A program made the translations under genes and the position numbers. Source: Comamonadaceae bacterium (GTDB taxonomy: Bacteria; Pseudomonadota; Gammaproteobacteria; Burkholderiales; Burkholderiaceae_C). From it: a stretch of DNA of 64,000 nucleotides. Numbering within the stretch: position 1 is the first letter of the stretch; every line of letters starts with the position of its first letter. Location of the stretch: assembly GCA_947450695.1 (NCBI GenBank), contig CANFWV010000001.1, positions 92,138-156,137 of the forward strand. Direction: 5' to 3'. Below are positions 35,586 through 44,114 of this stretch, in pieces. The notes beneath the pieces were generated by a model. It was not told where the DNA came from. It made no database searches and saw only the letters and a list, made by a program, of their open reading frames with translations.

Positions 35586-36401
35586 ATGGAAGCCATGAAA
35601 AGTTTTTTGCAGAACGCATTGAAATCTCTTGGGCTTGGACCCAGAGGAAATCAAACTGATGACGTCGATGCGGGGCATGCGGATTTAGCTCAAAAGAACT
35701 ATCCAGCAGCCCTTAAAAAATTCAATCGATCAGCTAAAGAAGGGGATGCAGCCGGACAAATTCAAGTCGGCCATTTTTATCGTGGCGGGCTTGGCATCCG
35801 ACCGGATCTCTCAAAGGCTGTTCACTGGTACAGGCTTGCAGCAGTGCAGGGCAATGCAATAGCTCAGTTCAGTTTGGGTGTTATTTACAACAATGGTGAA
35901 GGCATCGCGCAAGACTTCGTGGAGGCCGTGTATTGGTATCAACTCGCTGCGATTCAGGGAAATGCAAATTCCCAGAGCAACCTCGGACTCATGTACGAAA
36001 AAGGCCAAGGCGTCTTACAAGATTACGCCCAGGCGCTGAATTGGTATCGACTAGCTGCAGTTCAGGGTCATGTTGTTGCGCAATTCAACATGGGCCTCAT
36101 GCACGAAAAAGGGGAAGGCGTGACCCAAGATTTTGCTGAGGCGCTGCAGTGGTATCGGCTAGCGGCACTTCAGGGTCACGGCGAGGCGCAAGGCAACCTT
36201 GGTGTCATGTATGCCAAAGGCGAAGGCGTCGTACAAGATTACAAAACCGCCCATATGTGGTTCAACATTGCCGCCGCCGCGGGGGACAGTGTGGCAACGA
36301 AAAATCGTGACGCGATGACCCAAAATATGAATGCACAACAAATCAGCGAAGCACAAAAAATGGCGCGAGACTGGCAAGCTGGGCGTATATTGCCTGGATG
36401 A
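35586..36401 (+). CDS. Sel1-like repeat (SLR/TPR) protein
   Basis: The 271-residue protein is made of five to six tandem Sel1-like repeats of 36 residues from about residue 50 to 240. Examples are LGVIYNNGEGIAQDFVEAV, LGLMYEKGQGVLQDYAQAL, MGLMHEKGEGVTQDFAEAL and LGVMYAKGEGVVQDYKTA. The repeats are also evident as about 108-bp units in DNA. SLR proteins act as scaffolds for protein contacts. No signal peptide is visible, so it may be cytoplasmic. Its stop overlaps the RNase gene (ATGA), suggesting joint expression. An ATG at 35595 is an alternative start. Confidence 0.88.
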   Translation: MEAMKSFLQNALKSLGLGPRGNQTDDVDAGHADLAQKNYPAALKKFNRSAKEGDAAGQIQVGHFYRGGLGIRPDLSKAVHWYRLAAVQGNAIAQFSLGVIYNNGEGIAQDFVEAVYWYQLAAIQGNANSQSNLGLMYEKGQGVLQDYAQALNWYRLAAVQGHVVAQFNMGLMHEKGEGVTQDFAEALQWYRLAALQGHGEAQGNLGVMYAKGEGVVQDYKTAHMWFNIAAAAGDSVATKNRDAMTQNMNAQQISEAQKMARDWQAGRILPG

Positions 36402-37873
36402 GCTATCACCCACACCAACACCACCGGTCTGACTTGGTCAGAATTGCCACACAGGCCATGATCGATCGGGGGTTGGCGCCAGAGTTTAGTCACCACGCGC
36501 TGGGACAACTGGCGGACATCACAGGCCCCGGACACGACGACAGCCCAGACATACAAAATTTGACGACTCTGCTGTGGTGCTCGATCGACAACGACGACTC
36601 AATGGACCTAGATCAGCTGACCGTTTGCGAGCCTCTGCCACACGGTGCTTTGCGCATTCGAGTCGCCATTGCGGACGTTGACGCCCTCGTCGAGCTCGGC
36701 TCTCCAATTGATTCACACGCACGGTTGAACACGACAACGGTTTACACGTCAGCACGCATTTTCCCCATGCTGCCAGAACGGCTTTCAACGGATCTGACGT
36801 CTCTGAATCCGAAGCAAAACCGACTCGCACTGGTCACCGACATGATCTTTGACGCTGCCGGCGTTTTGACACAATCCACTTTGTACCGTGCGCTAGTGCG
36901 CAACCAAGCCAAACTGGCTTACGACGCAGTATCCGCCTGGATTGACGGGACCGGCGAGTTGCCGGCATCGGCAGCTGCAGTACCGGGCATGGCCGTGCAG
37001 TTGCAACTGCAGGACGCCATGGCTCAGCGCCTGCGAACTTTGCGTCACGCGCAGGGTTCTCTAGAGTTTGAAAGCTCTCAACCGAGAGCTGTCTTTGAGG
37101 GCACTCGGGTGGTCGACTTACAGCAACAGGTGCAAAACCGCGCACGCCAGTTGATCGAGGAATTCATGATCGCCACCAACGGCTGCACGGCGCGCTACTT
37201 GAGCAGCCATGGCCGCGCCTCACTACGGCGGGTGGTTCGCTCGCCTGAGCGCTGGCAGCGCATCGTAGCGGTAGCGCACGACCGAGGTCACACCTTGCCG
37301 GCGGACCCTGATGCCAAAGCGCTCTCTGTTTTTCTGGCCGCGCAGCACCGCAAAGATCCCCTGCACTTTCAGGACTTGTCACTGATCATCGTGAAGCTGT
37401 TGGGCTCAGGTGAGTACACGGTGGAGTCGCCCAACATGGAACCCGTCGGTCACTTCGGGCTGGCGGTGCGCGACTACACGCACTCGACAGCACCGAATCG
37501 TCGCTACCCGGACCTGATCACTGCTCGACTCTTGAAAGCAGCCCTGAAGAACGAAACATCGCCCTACTCTAAAGCTGAGCTCGAGATGCTGGCCCAACAC
37601 TGCACAGTACAAGAAGATGCGGCGCAGAAAGTCGAGCGGCAAATGCGCAAGTCTGACGCCGCGATGGTGCTTGAGTCACGCGTAGGGCAACGCTTTGAAG
37701 CCTTGGTCACAGGTAGCACACCCAGCGGCGTGTGGGTGCGCATTTTCTCCCCCCCCGCAGAAGGAAAACTGGTCGACGGGCAAGAGAACCTGAATGTCGG
37801 CGACTCATTGCGTGTCAAGCTGGTCGGCACGAATGTAGAACGCGGATTTATTGACTTTGTGCGGGTGGGCTGA
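36398..37873 (+). CDS. RNB-domain ribonuclease (RNase II/R family, short form)
   Basis: This is a probable 3'-5' exoribonuclease with an RNB domain at about residues 60 to 390 and an S1-like OB domain at the end (RFEALVTGSTPSGVWVRIFS). It lacks N-terminal cold-shock domains and has 491 residues against 644 in RNase II. The metal-binding motif reads SIDNDDSMDLDQL: three aspartates correspond to D201, D207 and D209 of RNase II, while the fourth (D210) is glutamine. Other motifs are RVAIADVDALVELGSPIDSH, ARIFPMLPERLSTDLTSLNP and RDYTHSTAPNRRYPDLITAR. It overlaps the Sel1 gene by 4 nt. Confidence 0.9.
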   Translation: MSYHPHQHHRSDLVRIATQAMIDRGLAPEFSHHALGQLADITGPGHDDSPDIQNLTTLLWCSIDNDDSMDLDQLTVCEPLPHGALRIRVAIADVDALVELGSPIDSHARLNTTTVYTSARIFPMLPERLSTDLTSLNPKQNRLALVTDMIFDAAGVLTQSTLYRALVRNQAKLAYDAVSAWIDGTGELPASAAAVPGMAVQLQLQDAMAQRLRTLRHAQGSLEFESSQPRAVFEGTRVVDLQQQVQNRARQLIEEFMIATNGCTARYLSSHGRASLRRVVRSPERWQRIVAVAHDRGHTLPADPDAKALSVFLAAQHRKDPLHFQDLSLIIVKLLGSGEYTVESPNMEPVGHFGLAVRDYTHSTAPNRRYPDLITARLLKAALKNETSPYSKAELEMLAQHCTVQEDAAQKVERQMRKSDAAMVLESRVGQRFEALVTGSTPSGVWVRIFSPPAEGKLVDGQENLNVGDSLRVKLVGTNVERGFIDFVRVG

Positions 37874-37885
37874 CCGAGGTTTAGC

Positions 37886-39079
37886 TTAATTTCGGGCGCC
37901 AACCGCGCCACGTTGTTTCAACATCAACACAAGAGCGCAGGCCGCAGCGACTACCATCAAGGCCAAAAAACCAGCCCTGTAGGTTCCAAAAAAACTCGAC
38001 AAAGCACCGAATATCGGTGCTCCTAAAACCACGCCCAGATAGGTGAAAGCCAAGGTGCCGCCGGTCGCCATACTGGCTTTGCCCTTGGGCGCCTGACGCG
38101 CCACCTCCGCCAGGTAAACACCGTTCCAGCCAATGGCAGAGGCACCAAAGATCGTCAAAATAACCCAGACCCAAACCTGCGGTGTGTGGGTCGTCAAAAA
38201 TGCGGTGGCCAAAGCACTCACAGCCATCACACCACCCAGCAGAGCCAGCGTTTGCCGCGCGCCAAACCAACGATCAGCCATATAGCCCCATGCCACCCGG
38301 CCGATCACACCACCGGCTTGAGTGAAAGACAAAGCAACCCCTGCGCCGACCAAGCCGTACGACAGGTCGTCGAACAAATAAGTCACCAAATAGCTGCTCA
38401 GCGACAACTGCACCACCGAAAAAGCAAACGAACAACCCGCCATGGTGGCCAAAGCCCGGTGAGACAACACCAGTTTGACGGGCTGGGCAAAGCTCCCCAG
38501 CCTGAATGGCTGTCCAACTTTTCGATCGACATCTAGCGCTTTGCGCAAGCGCTGCGCCAAGACTGCACACATCCCGCAAGCGACGGACACCACCACCAGA
38601 CTGGCTTGCCAATTCATGGTTAGCAACAACAAGGGAACGATGGCACCAGCCATCATGCCGCCCAACGGAACACCGGTCTGTTTAACTGAAAAAACCAGTG
38701 ACATCTGCTGTGGCGGTGTGGTGCGTGCCAGCAAATGCGAACTTGCCGGCGTGATTGGGCCATAGCCCCAACCGATCAGCACGGCACCCATGAACACCGA
38801 TGGCAACCAAGGCACCGCGCACAACAACAGACCCAATGCGCAAAGCAGCAAGCCCAGTTGACTCACGCGTATGGCCCCGAGACGTGCGACTGCTGCGCCC
38901 GCCAGCAAAGTAGACATCAACGCGCCGCCGTAGCAGATGGCAATGTACAAGCCGACCAGGGCCGGAGAAACCCCCAAGGCTTTGGCTGCCAATGGTGCCA
39001 TCACTGGCAGCGTTAGAAGTGCCATGGACGTCATGGCCTGAATCAACAAAGTGATTAAAAGCGGCCACCAACTACCCAT
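37886..39079 (-). CDS. MFS transporter
   Basis: This 397-residue permease has 12 predicted membrane segments. It begins MGSWWPLLITLLIQAMTSMA and contains VGLYIAICYGGALMSTLLAG (helix 2), GWGYGPITPASSHLLARTTP and VKQTGVPLGGMMAGAIVPLL. WGYMADRWFGARQT in the middle is the second-half loop 8-9 motif. It lies 36 nt after the Bug gene at 39116, so it may import or export the same compound as that Bug protein and the AtuA-like genes. Substrate unknown. It is convergent with the ribonuclease gene, with 12 nt between the stops. Confidence 0.88.
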   Translation of the reverse strand: MGSWWPLLITLLIQAMTSMALLTLPVMAPLAAKALGVSPALVGLYIAICYGGALMSTLLAGAAVARLGAIRVSQLGLLLCALGLLLCAVPWLPSVFMGAVLIGWGYGPITPASSHLLARTTPPQQMSLVFSVKQTGVPLGGMMAGAIVPLLLLTMNWQASLVVVSVACGMCAVLAQRLRKALDVDRKVGQPFRLGSFAQPVKLVLSHRALATMAGCSFAFSVVQLSLSSYLVTYLFDDLSYGLVGAGVALSFTQAGGVIGRVAWGYMADRWFGARQTLALLGGVMAVSALATAFLTTHTPQVWVWVILTIFGASAIGWNGVYLAEVARQAPKGKASMATGGTLAFTYLGVVLGAPIFGALSSFFGTYRAGFLALMVVAAACALVLMLKQRGAVGARN

Positions 39080-39115
39080 TGCGTAGCGTCCCGATGGAGG
39101 CGTCTACGGTCGCTC

Positions 39116-40117
39116 TCACTGAGGTTCGATCTTGGCCTCTTGAATAGCCTTCGCCCACTTTGCGCTCTCCGCTTTCGAACGCTGAGCCAACGCTTCAGGG
39201 GTACTTGGATCAGCCTCAAAACCGAGGGCCGCAAAACGCTCCAAAATGTCTTTGTTAGCCGCCGCAAGATTGATTGCCCGATTGAGTTTCATGATCACAT
39301 CGGTCGGTGTGCCGGCAGGGGCAAACACCGCAAAGTAAGCAATCAACTCATAGTCCTTCAAACCCAGAGCTTCGTTCACCGTGGGCAGCTCAGGAATAGC
39401 CTTAGACCGCTTGGTCGACGTCACCGCCAAGCCACGCACCTTGCCGGCTTTAACTTGCGGCAGCATCACAGCAAAGTCGGCGGTAAACAAATTCACTTGA
39501 CCGCCAATTAGGTCGGTCATCGCCGCAGGACCACTTTTGTAGGGAATGTTGGTCATCTTGATATTGGCCATGCTGGCCATCACCTCTGTCGACACCAACT
39601 GGGACGTGCTCGCACTGGCAAAGGTGACGTAGGTCGGTTTGGCTTTCGCCATCGCGACAACTTCTTTCAATGTTTTGGCTGGAAAGTCGTTGTTGATCGC
39701 CACGATCAGCGGAACCGAGCCCAAGTACGCAACTGGTGCAAAAGCCGTATCTTGGTCGTATGGCAGCTTTTTCATCAAGCTTTTCAAAGCGGCATTGGTG
39801 CTGTTGGTGCCCACCAAAATGGTGTAACCGTCAGGCGCAGACTTGGCCACAAAGTCGGCACCCAACATGCCATTGACACCGGCCTTGTTGTCAACGATCA
39901 CCGGTTGCTCAAGAATTTCTGAGATCTTGGCCGCAAACGCGCGGGCAATTTGGTCGGTCGCACTGCCTGCGGCAAACGGCACGATGGCCTTGATCGGTTT
40001 GCTTGGGTAGGTTTGAGCACTGACCGTGGCGGCATAGACGCTGAGCGCAACGATGCAACTATTGAGCAACCAGCGGGCCGCAGATTTAACTTTGGCATTG
40101 TGCGGAAATGAATTCAT
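39116..40117 (-). CDS. Bug-type tripartite tricarboxylate transporter substrate-binding protein (3)
   Basis: This is a 333-residue periplasmic Bug protein. The N-terminus (LLNSCIVALSVYAATVSAQT) is a signal peptide, followed by YPSKPIKAIVPFAAGSATDQ, VIVDNKAGVNGMLGADFVAK and DGYTILVGTNSTNAALKSLM. NIPYKSGPAAMTDLIGGQVN is the ligand loop. It lies between the AtuA-like pair and the MFS gene on the same strand, and no TctA/TctB genes are present here. A ligand related to the AtuA pathway is a plausible but unproven inference. Confidence 0.92.
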   Translation of the reverse strand: MNSFPHNAKVKSAARWLLNSCIVALSVYAATVSAQTYPSKPIKAIVPFAAGSATDQIARAFAAKISEILEQPVIVDNKAGVNGMLGADFVAKSAPDGYTILVGTNSTNAALKSLMKKLPYDQDTAFAPVAYLGSVPLIVAINNDFPAKTLKEVVAMAKAKPTYVTFASASTSQLVSTEVMASMANIKMTNIPYKSGPAAMTDLIGGQVNLFTADFAVMLPQVKAGKVRGLAVTSTKRSKAIPELPTVNEALGLKDYELIAYFAVFAPAGTPTDVIMKLNRAINLAAANKDILERFAALGFEADPSTPEALAQRSKAESAKWAKAIQEAKIEPQ

Positions 40118-40153
40118 GAGGGTCTCCGAAAATTAGCTAACAATTATTACGCA

Positions 40154-40474
40154 TCAAAGGGTAGATTCAACCTCGCTCAAAAACATGCCTAACAGCCCGG
40201 AGGCTAGACACTTACCATGCGCATCGAGCGCCAATGAACGTGTCACGCCACCGCCCAAAGAGTCATTCAAGACAAAATTAAGTGCCCCCAATTGCGGCAG
40301 GCAGTAGCGTTCAACCGTGCCGTGAACGATCCCCTGGTAATGCACTTTCACCCGTTCCGGGGTTAATAACTTTTCAAGCAGAGGGAAGTATTTGGGGTCA
40401 TAAGCAATCACCGACAGCGTGCTGCGGTTTCCTTTGTCGCCAGTGCGGGCATGAGCGATGTCTCTGAGCTGCAT
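40154..40474 (-). CDS. Small AtuA-type C-terminal domain protein (ferredoxin-like fold)
   Basis: This 106-residue protein corresponds to the C-terminal domain of AtuA-like proteins, encoded as a separate gene. It starts MQLRDIAHARTGDKGNRSTL, with the conserved ARTGDKGN motif, and continues with YFPLLEKLLTPERVKVHY and NFVLNDSLGGGVTRSLALDA. It follows the DUF1446 gene directly, with one base between stop and start. AtuA of Pseudomonas functions in acyclic terpene use, but many homologues have no known role. Confidence 0.85.
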   Translation of the reverse strand: MQLRDIAHARTGDKGNRSTLSVIAYDPKYFPLLEKLLTPERVKVHYQGIVHGTVERYCLPQLGALNFVLNDSLGGGVTRSLALDAHGKCLASGLLGMFLSEVESTL

Positions 40475-40475
40475 G

Positions 40476-41831
40476 TCAGTTCTCCAAAACCAATACAGAA
40501 GTGGTCACCCAATCCCGCGGGATCAACACCGACGCGGCGGCAATGACTTCGCGTACGGACTTGGTGGCCCCGCCACCACTGGCCGGGCCATTGATGTAGA
40601 TCGCCTCAACTTCATTCACCACGTCAAGCGCTTGTTCCGCCGTTGGAACGCGCATCACCACGCGCAAACGAACTTCACTCGGCTCGCTGGCAGGCATGAT
40701 CCGGTCGCCCAAAATGGTGTTGACACCGATCAGCTCGTAGCGGCTTTCGAACTCGGCAAAACCAGCTTCGTTCAAACGAGCCCGCAATACATCTAACGCC
40801 AATTGACCGCGCGCCACAGCGCCGGGGCCGGCATACGACATCTGTCCATCGGCAATGAAACCTTCCCGGTGACCGACGGTGACTTTCAGCGTTTCCGGGC
40901 GCGACTGCCCTGCCCCGCCACTGACCAGAACACGGTCTTGACCGACCTGTGTGAATTGAACTTGCGAAAAATCAGCCACCACATCCGGCTGTAAATAGCA
41001 CGCCGGATTTTCAATTTCATAGAGTAGTTGTTCTGTGCAAGTGGCAGTGGTCACGCAGCCACCAGAACCCGCCACCTTGGTCATCACAGCATCACCAGAG
41101 GCGTCGACCTCGGCAATTGGAAACCCAAGGTGCGCTAAATCCGGCACGTCTTTAAAACCGGGATCGGCAAAATAGCCCCCTGTGATTTGGCCCGCACACT
41201 CCAACAAATGGCCGACCAAAACGCCTTTACCCAGCCGTGTCCAATCGTCTGCAGCCCAGCCAAACGTGTGGATCAGCGGCGCCAAAAATAAGGCGGGATC
41301 AGCCACCCGACCGGTGATGATGACTTGCGCGTCAGTCTGCAGCGCGGGCAACAAGGCGTCAGCTCCCAAGTAAACATTGGCAGAAATCATGTCATCTTTG
41401 AGCGTTGCCAGCGACCTCGTCGACTCCATCAGCGGCAATACCATTCCGCGTTCACCGAGGACTGCGAGCACATCGTCGCCCAGCACGACCGCCACTTTGA
41501 CCTGCGGCAGACCGAGTTCACGCGCTACCCGCAACACCTCATGACCGGCTTGAAGCGGGTTAGCCGCGCCCATGTTGGTGATGATGCGGGCGCCTTGTTG
41601 GATGCACGGAAGTAGCACCGCTTGCAGGCGTTTGGTCAGCAGCGGATCAAAACCGCGGTCAGGGTGCTTGCTGCGCTCAAGCTGCGCGAGCGCAATCGTG
41701 CGTTCGGCGAGGCACTCAAAAACGAGGTAGTCGAGTTGTCCTTTTTCGGCTAACTCGAGGGCCGGCAAAATGCGGTCGCCGGCGTAGCCAGCGCCAGATC
41801 CAATGCGCAGGGAGAGATTCGGAGATTTCAT
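40476..41831 (-). CDS. Acyclic terpene utilization AtuA family protein (DUF1446)
   Basis: This protein of about 451 residues belongs to the AtuA/DUF1446 family. Conserved stretches are LRIGSGAGYAGDRILPALEL, ITNMGAANPLQAGHEVLRVA and NVYLGADALLPALQTDAQVI. ITGRVADPALFLAPLIHTFG and the ALPGIGS-like VAGSGGCVTTATCTEQLLYE also fit. The frame opens at a TTG (41843), but I take the ATG at 41831 (MKSPNLSLRIGSG). In the Atu pathway the protein is needed for citronellol or geraniol degradation, but no other atu genes are seen here, so the actual substrate is open. Confidence 0.88.
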   Translation of the reverse strand: MKSPNLSLRIGSGAGYAGDRILPALELAEKGQLDYLVFECLAERTIALAQLERSKHPDRGFDPLLTKRLQAVLLPCIQQGARIITNMGAANPLQAGHEVLRVARELGLPQVKVAVVLGDDVLAVLGERGMVLPLMESTRSLATLKDDMISANVYLGADALLPALQTDAQVIITGRVADPALFLAPLIHTFGWAADDWTRLGKGVLVGHLLECAGQITGGYFADPGFKDVPDLAHLGFPIAEVDASGDAVMTKVAGSGGCVTTATCTEQLLYEIENPACYLQPDVVADFSQVQFTQVGQDRVLVSGGAGQSRPETLKVTVGHREGFIADGQMSYAGPGAVARGQLALDVLRARLNEAGFAEFESRYELIGVNTILGDRIMPASEPSEVRLRVVMRVPTAEQALDVVNEVEAIYINGPASGGGATKSVREVIAAASVLIPRDWVTTSVLVLEN

Positions 41832-41900
41832 GGAGGTGATCAAAAACTGACGAGCTGCCAGTGTGTCACATCGCCTAAGGATGAAGCACGACGAAACGTT

Positions 41901-42434
41901 TTAGCGAATAGACCGGCCGATGTTAAACCGAGTTGTCGTCCATTTAAGACAGTAAGCGCCTATTAATGCGCCATTGAAATCACCCAGCATCATCCACAAC
42001 ACCTGCTGTGGGGCAACCAATTGATGGGGGTCAAATAACGTCCAAGCCAGATGATGAATGATTGCATTGGCTATGCAATAGCCCAAGGTCACGATACCAA
42101 TGTCTTTCAAAGACAAAAGGCTCACCTCACGGCCCGTGTAGAAACGAAAAACCACGACGGCCAGCAAGGGGCCCGAGGCGGAACAAAGCACATTCAGGAA
42201 ACCGACGACAGAATGATCGCTGTACGCCGTCATCAAAAAAATACCACCCAGGGCGGTGGCCAGCGTACCCCGTAGTTTCCCCAGAACCAGCACATTTAAA
42301 AGCCGGATGAAAGCAGGAACATAGATCAACCCGACGTGTGGCGTGATCTCCAGAGCACTGAAAGCCCAAGCGTTTGCCAGATGGACCAAAGGATAAATAA
42401 AGGCGGACAACAAAGTCAGAAAAAGCTCGAACAT
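41901..42434 (-). CDS. Integral membrane protein of unknown function
   Basis: I do not recognise the family. The 177 residues contain about five hydrophobic segments, for example LFLTLLSAFIYPLVHLANAW, LIYVPAFIRLLNVLVLG, LATALGGIFLMTAYS, FLNVLCSASGPLLAVVVFRF and IGIVTLGYCIANAIIHHLAW. The pattern, with GLIYVPAFIRLLN and a final short amphipathic stretch, resembles bacterial integral membrane sensor or transporter S-component-like domains, but this is only an impression. It is a monocistronic gene; the 140 nt upstream are AT-rich. Confidence 0.6.
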   Translation of the reverse strand: MFELFLTLLSAFIYPLVHLANAWAFSALEITPHVGLIYVPAFIRLLNVLVLGKLRGTLATALGGIFLMTAYSDHSVVGFLNVLCSASGPLLAVVVFRFYTGREVSLLSLKDIGIVTLGYCIANAIIHHLAWTLFDPHQLVAPQQVLWMMLGDFNGALIGAYCLKWTTTRFNIGRSIR

Positions 42435-42574
42435 GGCGGTATCAGCAAGTCTGTAGGTCCATCCGGAGAAATGTCACGGTTGCGGCCATAAATATTTTTT
42501 ACATTGTGATTTTAACGATTTAAAACAAATATTAAATGACAGATAGCGACAAAAGATGAAAAAACGCTAAAGGC

Positions 42575-42796
42575 TTAAAACGAGTGCTGGCGTCGAAGCG
42601 GATCTAGCAGGGGTCCCAGACCGTTGTGGTCGATCTCGAACATGAGTGCCAGTAGCCGCCCAATGTCGCCTTTTGGAAAGCCTTCCCGAGAAAACCAAAC
42701 CAAGTAATTGCCAGGCAAATCAGCGATCAATCGGCCCTTGTATTTTCCAAAAGGCATTTGACGGGTCACCAGCAGTTCAAGGTCTTCGGGGTTCAT
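42575..42796 (-). CDS. DUF3820 family protein
   Basis: This is a 73-residue protein with the DUF3820 signature: MPFGKYKGRLIADLPGNYLV and WFSREGFPKGDIGRLLALMF. The fold is thought to be related to nuclease-associated domains (the motif MPFGKYKG occurs next to exonuclease domains), yet the free-standing version has no proven role. It lies 35 nt downstream of the yciH gene on the same strand and is probably cotranscribed. Confidence 0.85.
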   Translation of the reverse strand: MNPEDLELLVTRQMPFGKYKGRLIADLPGNYLVWFSREGFPKGDIGRLLALMFEIDHNGLGPLLDPLRRQHSF

Positions 42797-42831
42797 GCGC
42801 GTTGATGGACTCGGTTCAACCGTGATCGTGT

Positions 42832-43194
42832 TCAGCCGCCAGATAACTTGACGGAGTAGCCCTTGTTCACCAATTGGCGCTGCACCACGTCGCGGTGATC
42901 GCCCTGCACTTCAATCACGCCGTCCTTCACCGTGCCACCAGAACCGCAAGCGGCCTTAAGTTGCTTGCCCAGCTGCGTCAAAGCAGCGTCATCCAACGGC
43001 ACGCCCTGAATCAAGGTCACAGTTTTACCGCCGCGGCCTTTAGATGATCTGGAAATACGTACCACACCATCGGAAGCGGGCCGCGACTTGGCGGTTTTGC
43101 AAACGCATTGGGCTAACGCTTGGCGGCAATCCGGGCAAGTGCGACCGGTGTCAGTCGAATAGACGAGGCCACTGCTGGCAAGCTTGCTTTTCAT
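42832..43194 (-). CDS. yciH: SUI1/YciH family translation initiation protein
   Basis: This 120-residue protein has an eIF1/SUI1 domain. Core motifs are RISRSSKGRGGKTVTLIQGV, then LKAACGSGGTVKDGVIEVQG and HRDVVQRQLVNKGYSVKLSGG split at its C-terminus. The N-terminus carries CPDCRQALAQCVC, which could bind zinc and is common in proteobacterial members. YciH in E. coli affects initiation fidelity and stress translation. Confidence 0.9.
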   Translation of the reverse strand: MKSKLASSGLVYSTDTGRTCPDCRQALAQCVCKTAKSRPASDGVVRISRSSKGRGGKTVTLIQGVPLDDAALTQLGKQLKAACGSGGTVKDGVIEVQGDHRDVVQRQLVNKGYSVKLSGG

Positions 43195-43295
43195 AGGGGC
43201 ATATTTTGCAGCAAGCGGTGAACATCCCTGAACAACGCAGGCGATACGGAGCCCTCATAAAATAATTACATGAACAACACCACACAAAGCCACGC

Positions 43296-44087
43296 ATGAT
43301 TGTTGAACGCATCTGGACGGGTAACAGCCTGCGCAATTTCAATTACCTGATCGCCTGCCCCGACACCGGCGAAGCCTTGGCGATTGATCCACTAGACCAC
43401 GAAAAATGCTTGGCCACCGCCAAGGCCAAGGGTTGGAACATCACCCAGATTTTGAACACGCACGAGCACCACGACCACATTGGCGGCAATGCCCACGTGG
43501 TGGCAGCCACCGGCGCCAAAGTGATTGCGCACCACAAGGCCGCCGGCAAGATTCCAGGCATAGACCGCGGCGTGCAAGCCGGTGACGTCATCAAAGTTGG
43601 TAAGCACATTGAGTTGGAATGCTTAGACACGCCGGGGCACACTTATTGCCACATTTGCCTGTGCGCGCACGCTGAGCAGCCCGCCCTTTTTTCAGGCGAC
43701 ACCTTGTTCAATGCTGGTGCCGGCAACGTCCACAACGGCGGCGATGTCGAGGCGCTGTACAGCAGCTTCACCGAGCAGCTGATGCGCCTGCCGGACAACA
43801 CCCGCATCTTCCCCGGCCACGATTACATTGAGAGCAACTTGAAGTTCACACTGGCCCGAGAGCCAGACAACGCCGCCGCAGCCGCACTGTTACCCAAGGT
43901 CGCCAACCACGACCCGGCAAAGTCTATCGTGACGACGCTGAAAGATGAAAAAGAGTTCAACACCTTCATGCGTTTGAGCAACGCTAGCGTCATTGCTCAG
44001 CTGCGTGACAGCTTCCCCGACTTGCCTACAGCGCCGGATGAAAAAACCGTCTTTAAGAAACTACGAGAACTGCGCAACGCTTGGTGA
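43296..44087 (+). CDS. gloB: Hydroxyacylglutathione hydrolase (glyoxalase II)
   Basis: GloB hydrolyses S-lactoylglutathione to lactate and glutathione, the second step of methylglyoxal detoxification. The metallo-beta-lactamase motif is THEHHDHIGGNAHVVAATGA, with further metal ligands in DTPGHTYCHICLC, FSGDTLFNAGAGN and FPGHDYIESNLKFTL. The C-terminal glutathione-binding part is present (SNASVIAQLRDSFPDL, KLRELRNAW). At 263 residues it is of normal length. It is divergent from yciH and convergent with the aminotransferase gene. Confidence 0.93.
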   Translation: MIVERIWTGNSLRNFNYLIACPDTGEALAIDPLDHEKCLATAKAKGWNITQILNTHEHHDHIGGNAHVVAATGAKVIAHHKAAGKIPGIDRGVQAGDVIKVGKHIELECLDTPGHTYCHICLCAHAEQPALFSGDTLFNAGAGNVHNGGDVEALYSSFTEQLMRLPDNTRIFPGHDYIESNLKFTLAREPDNAAAAALLPKVANHDPAKSIVTTLKDEKEFNTFMRLSNASVIAQLRDSFPDLPTAPDEKTVFKKLRELRNAW

Positions 44088-44114
44088 ACTGGGTGAGATT
44101 GCTAAAGGCGTTGC

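Noticed and set aside
35800..36240. Tandem 108-bp periodicity considered as a CRISPR or DNA repeat array
   Set aside because: The periodicity is in-frame and encodes 36-residue Sel1-like repeats; unit sequences differ as expected for protein repeats.
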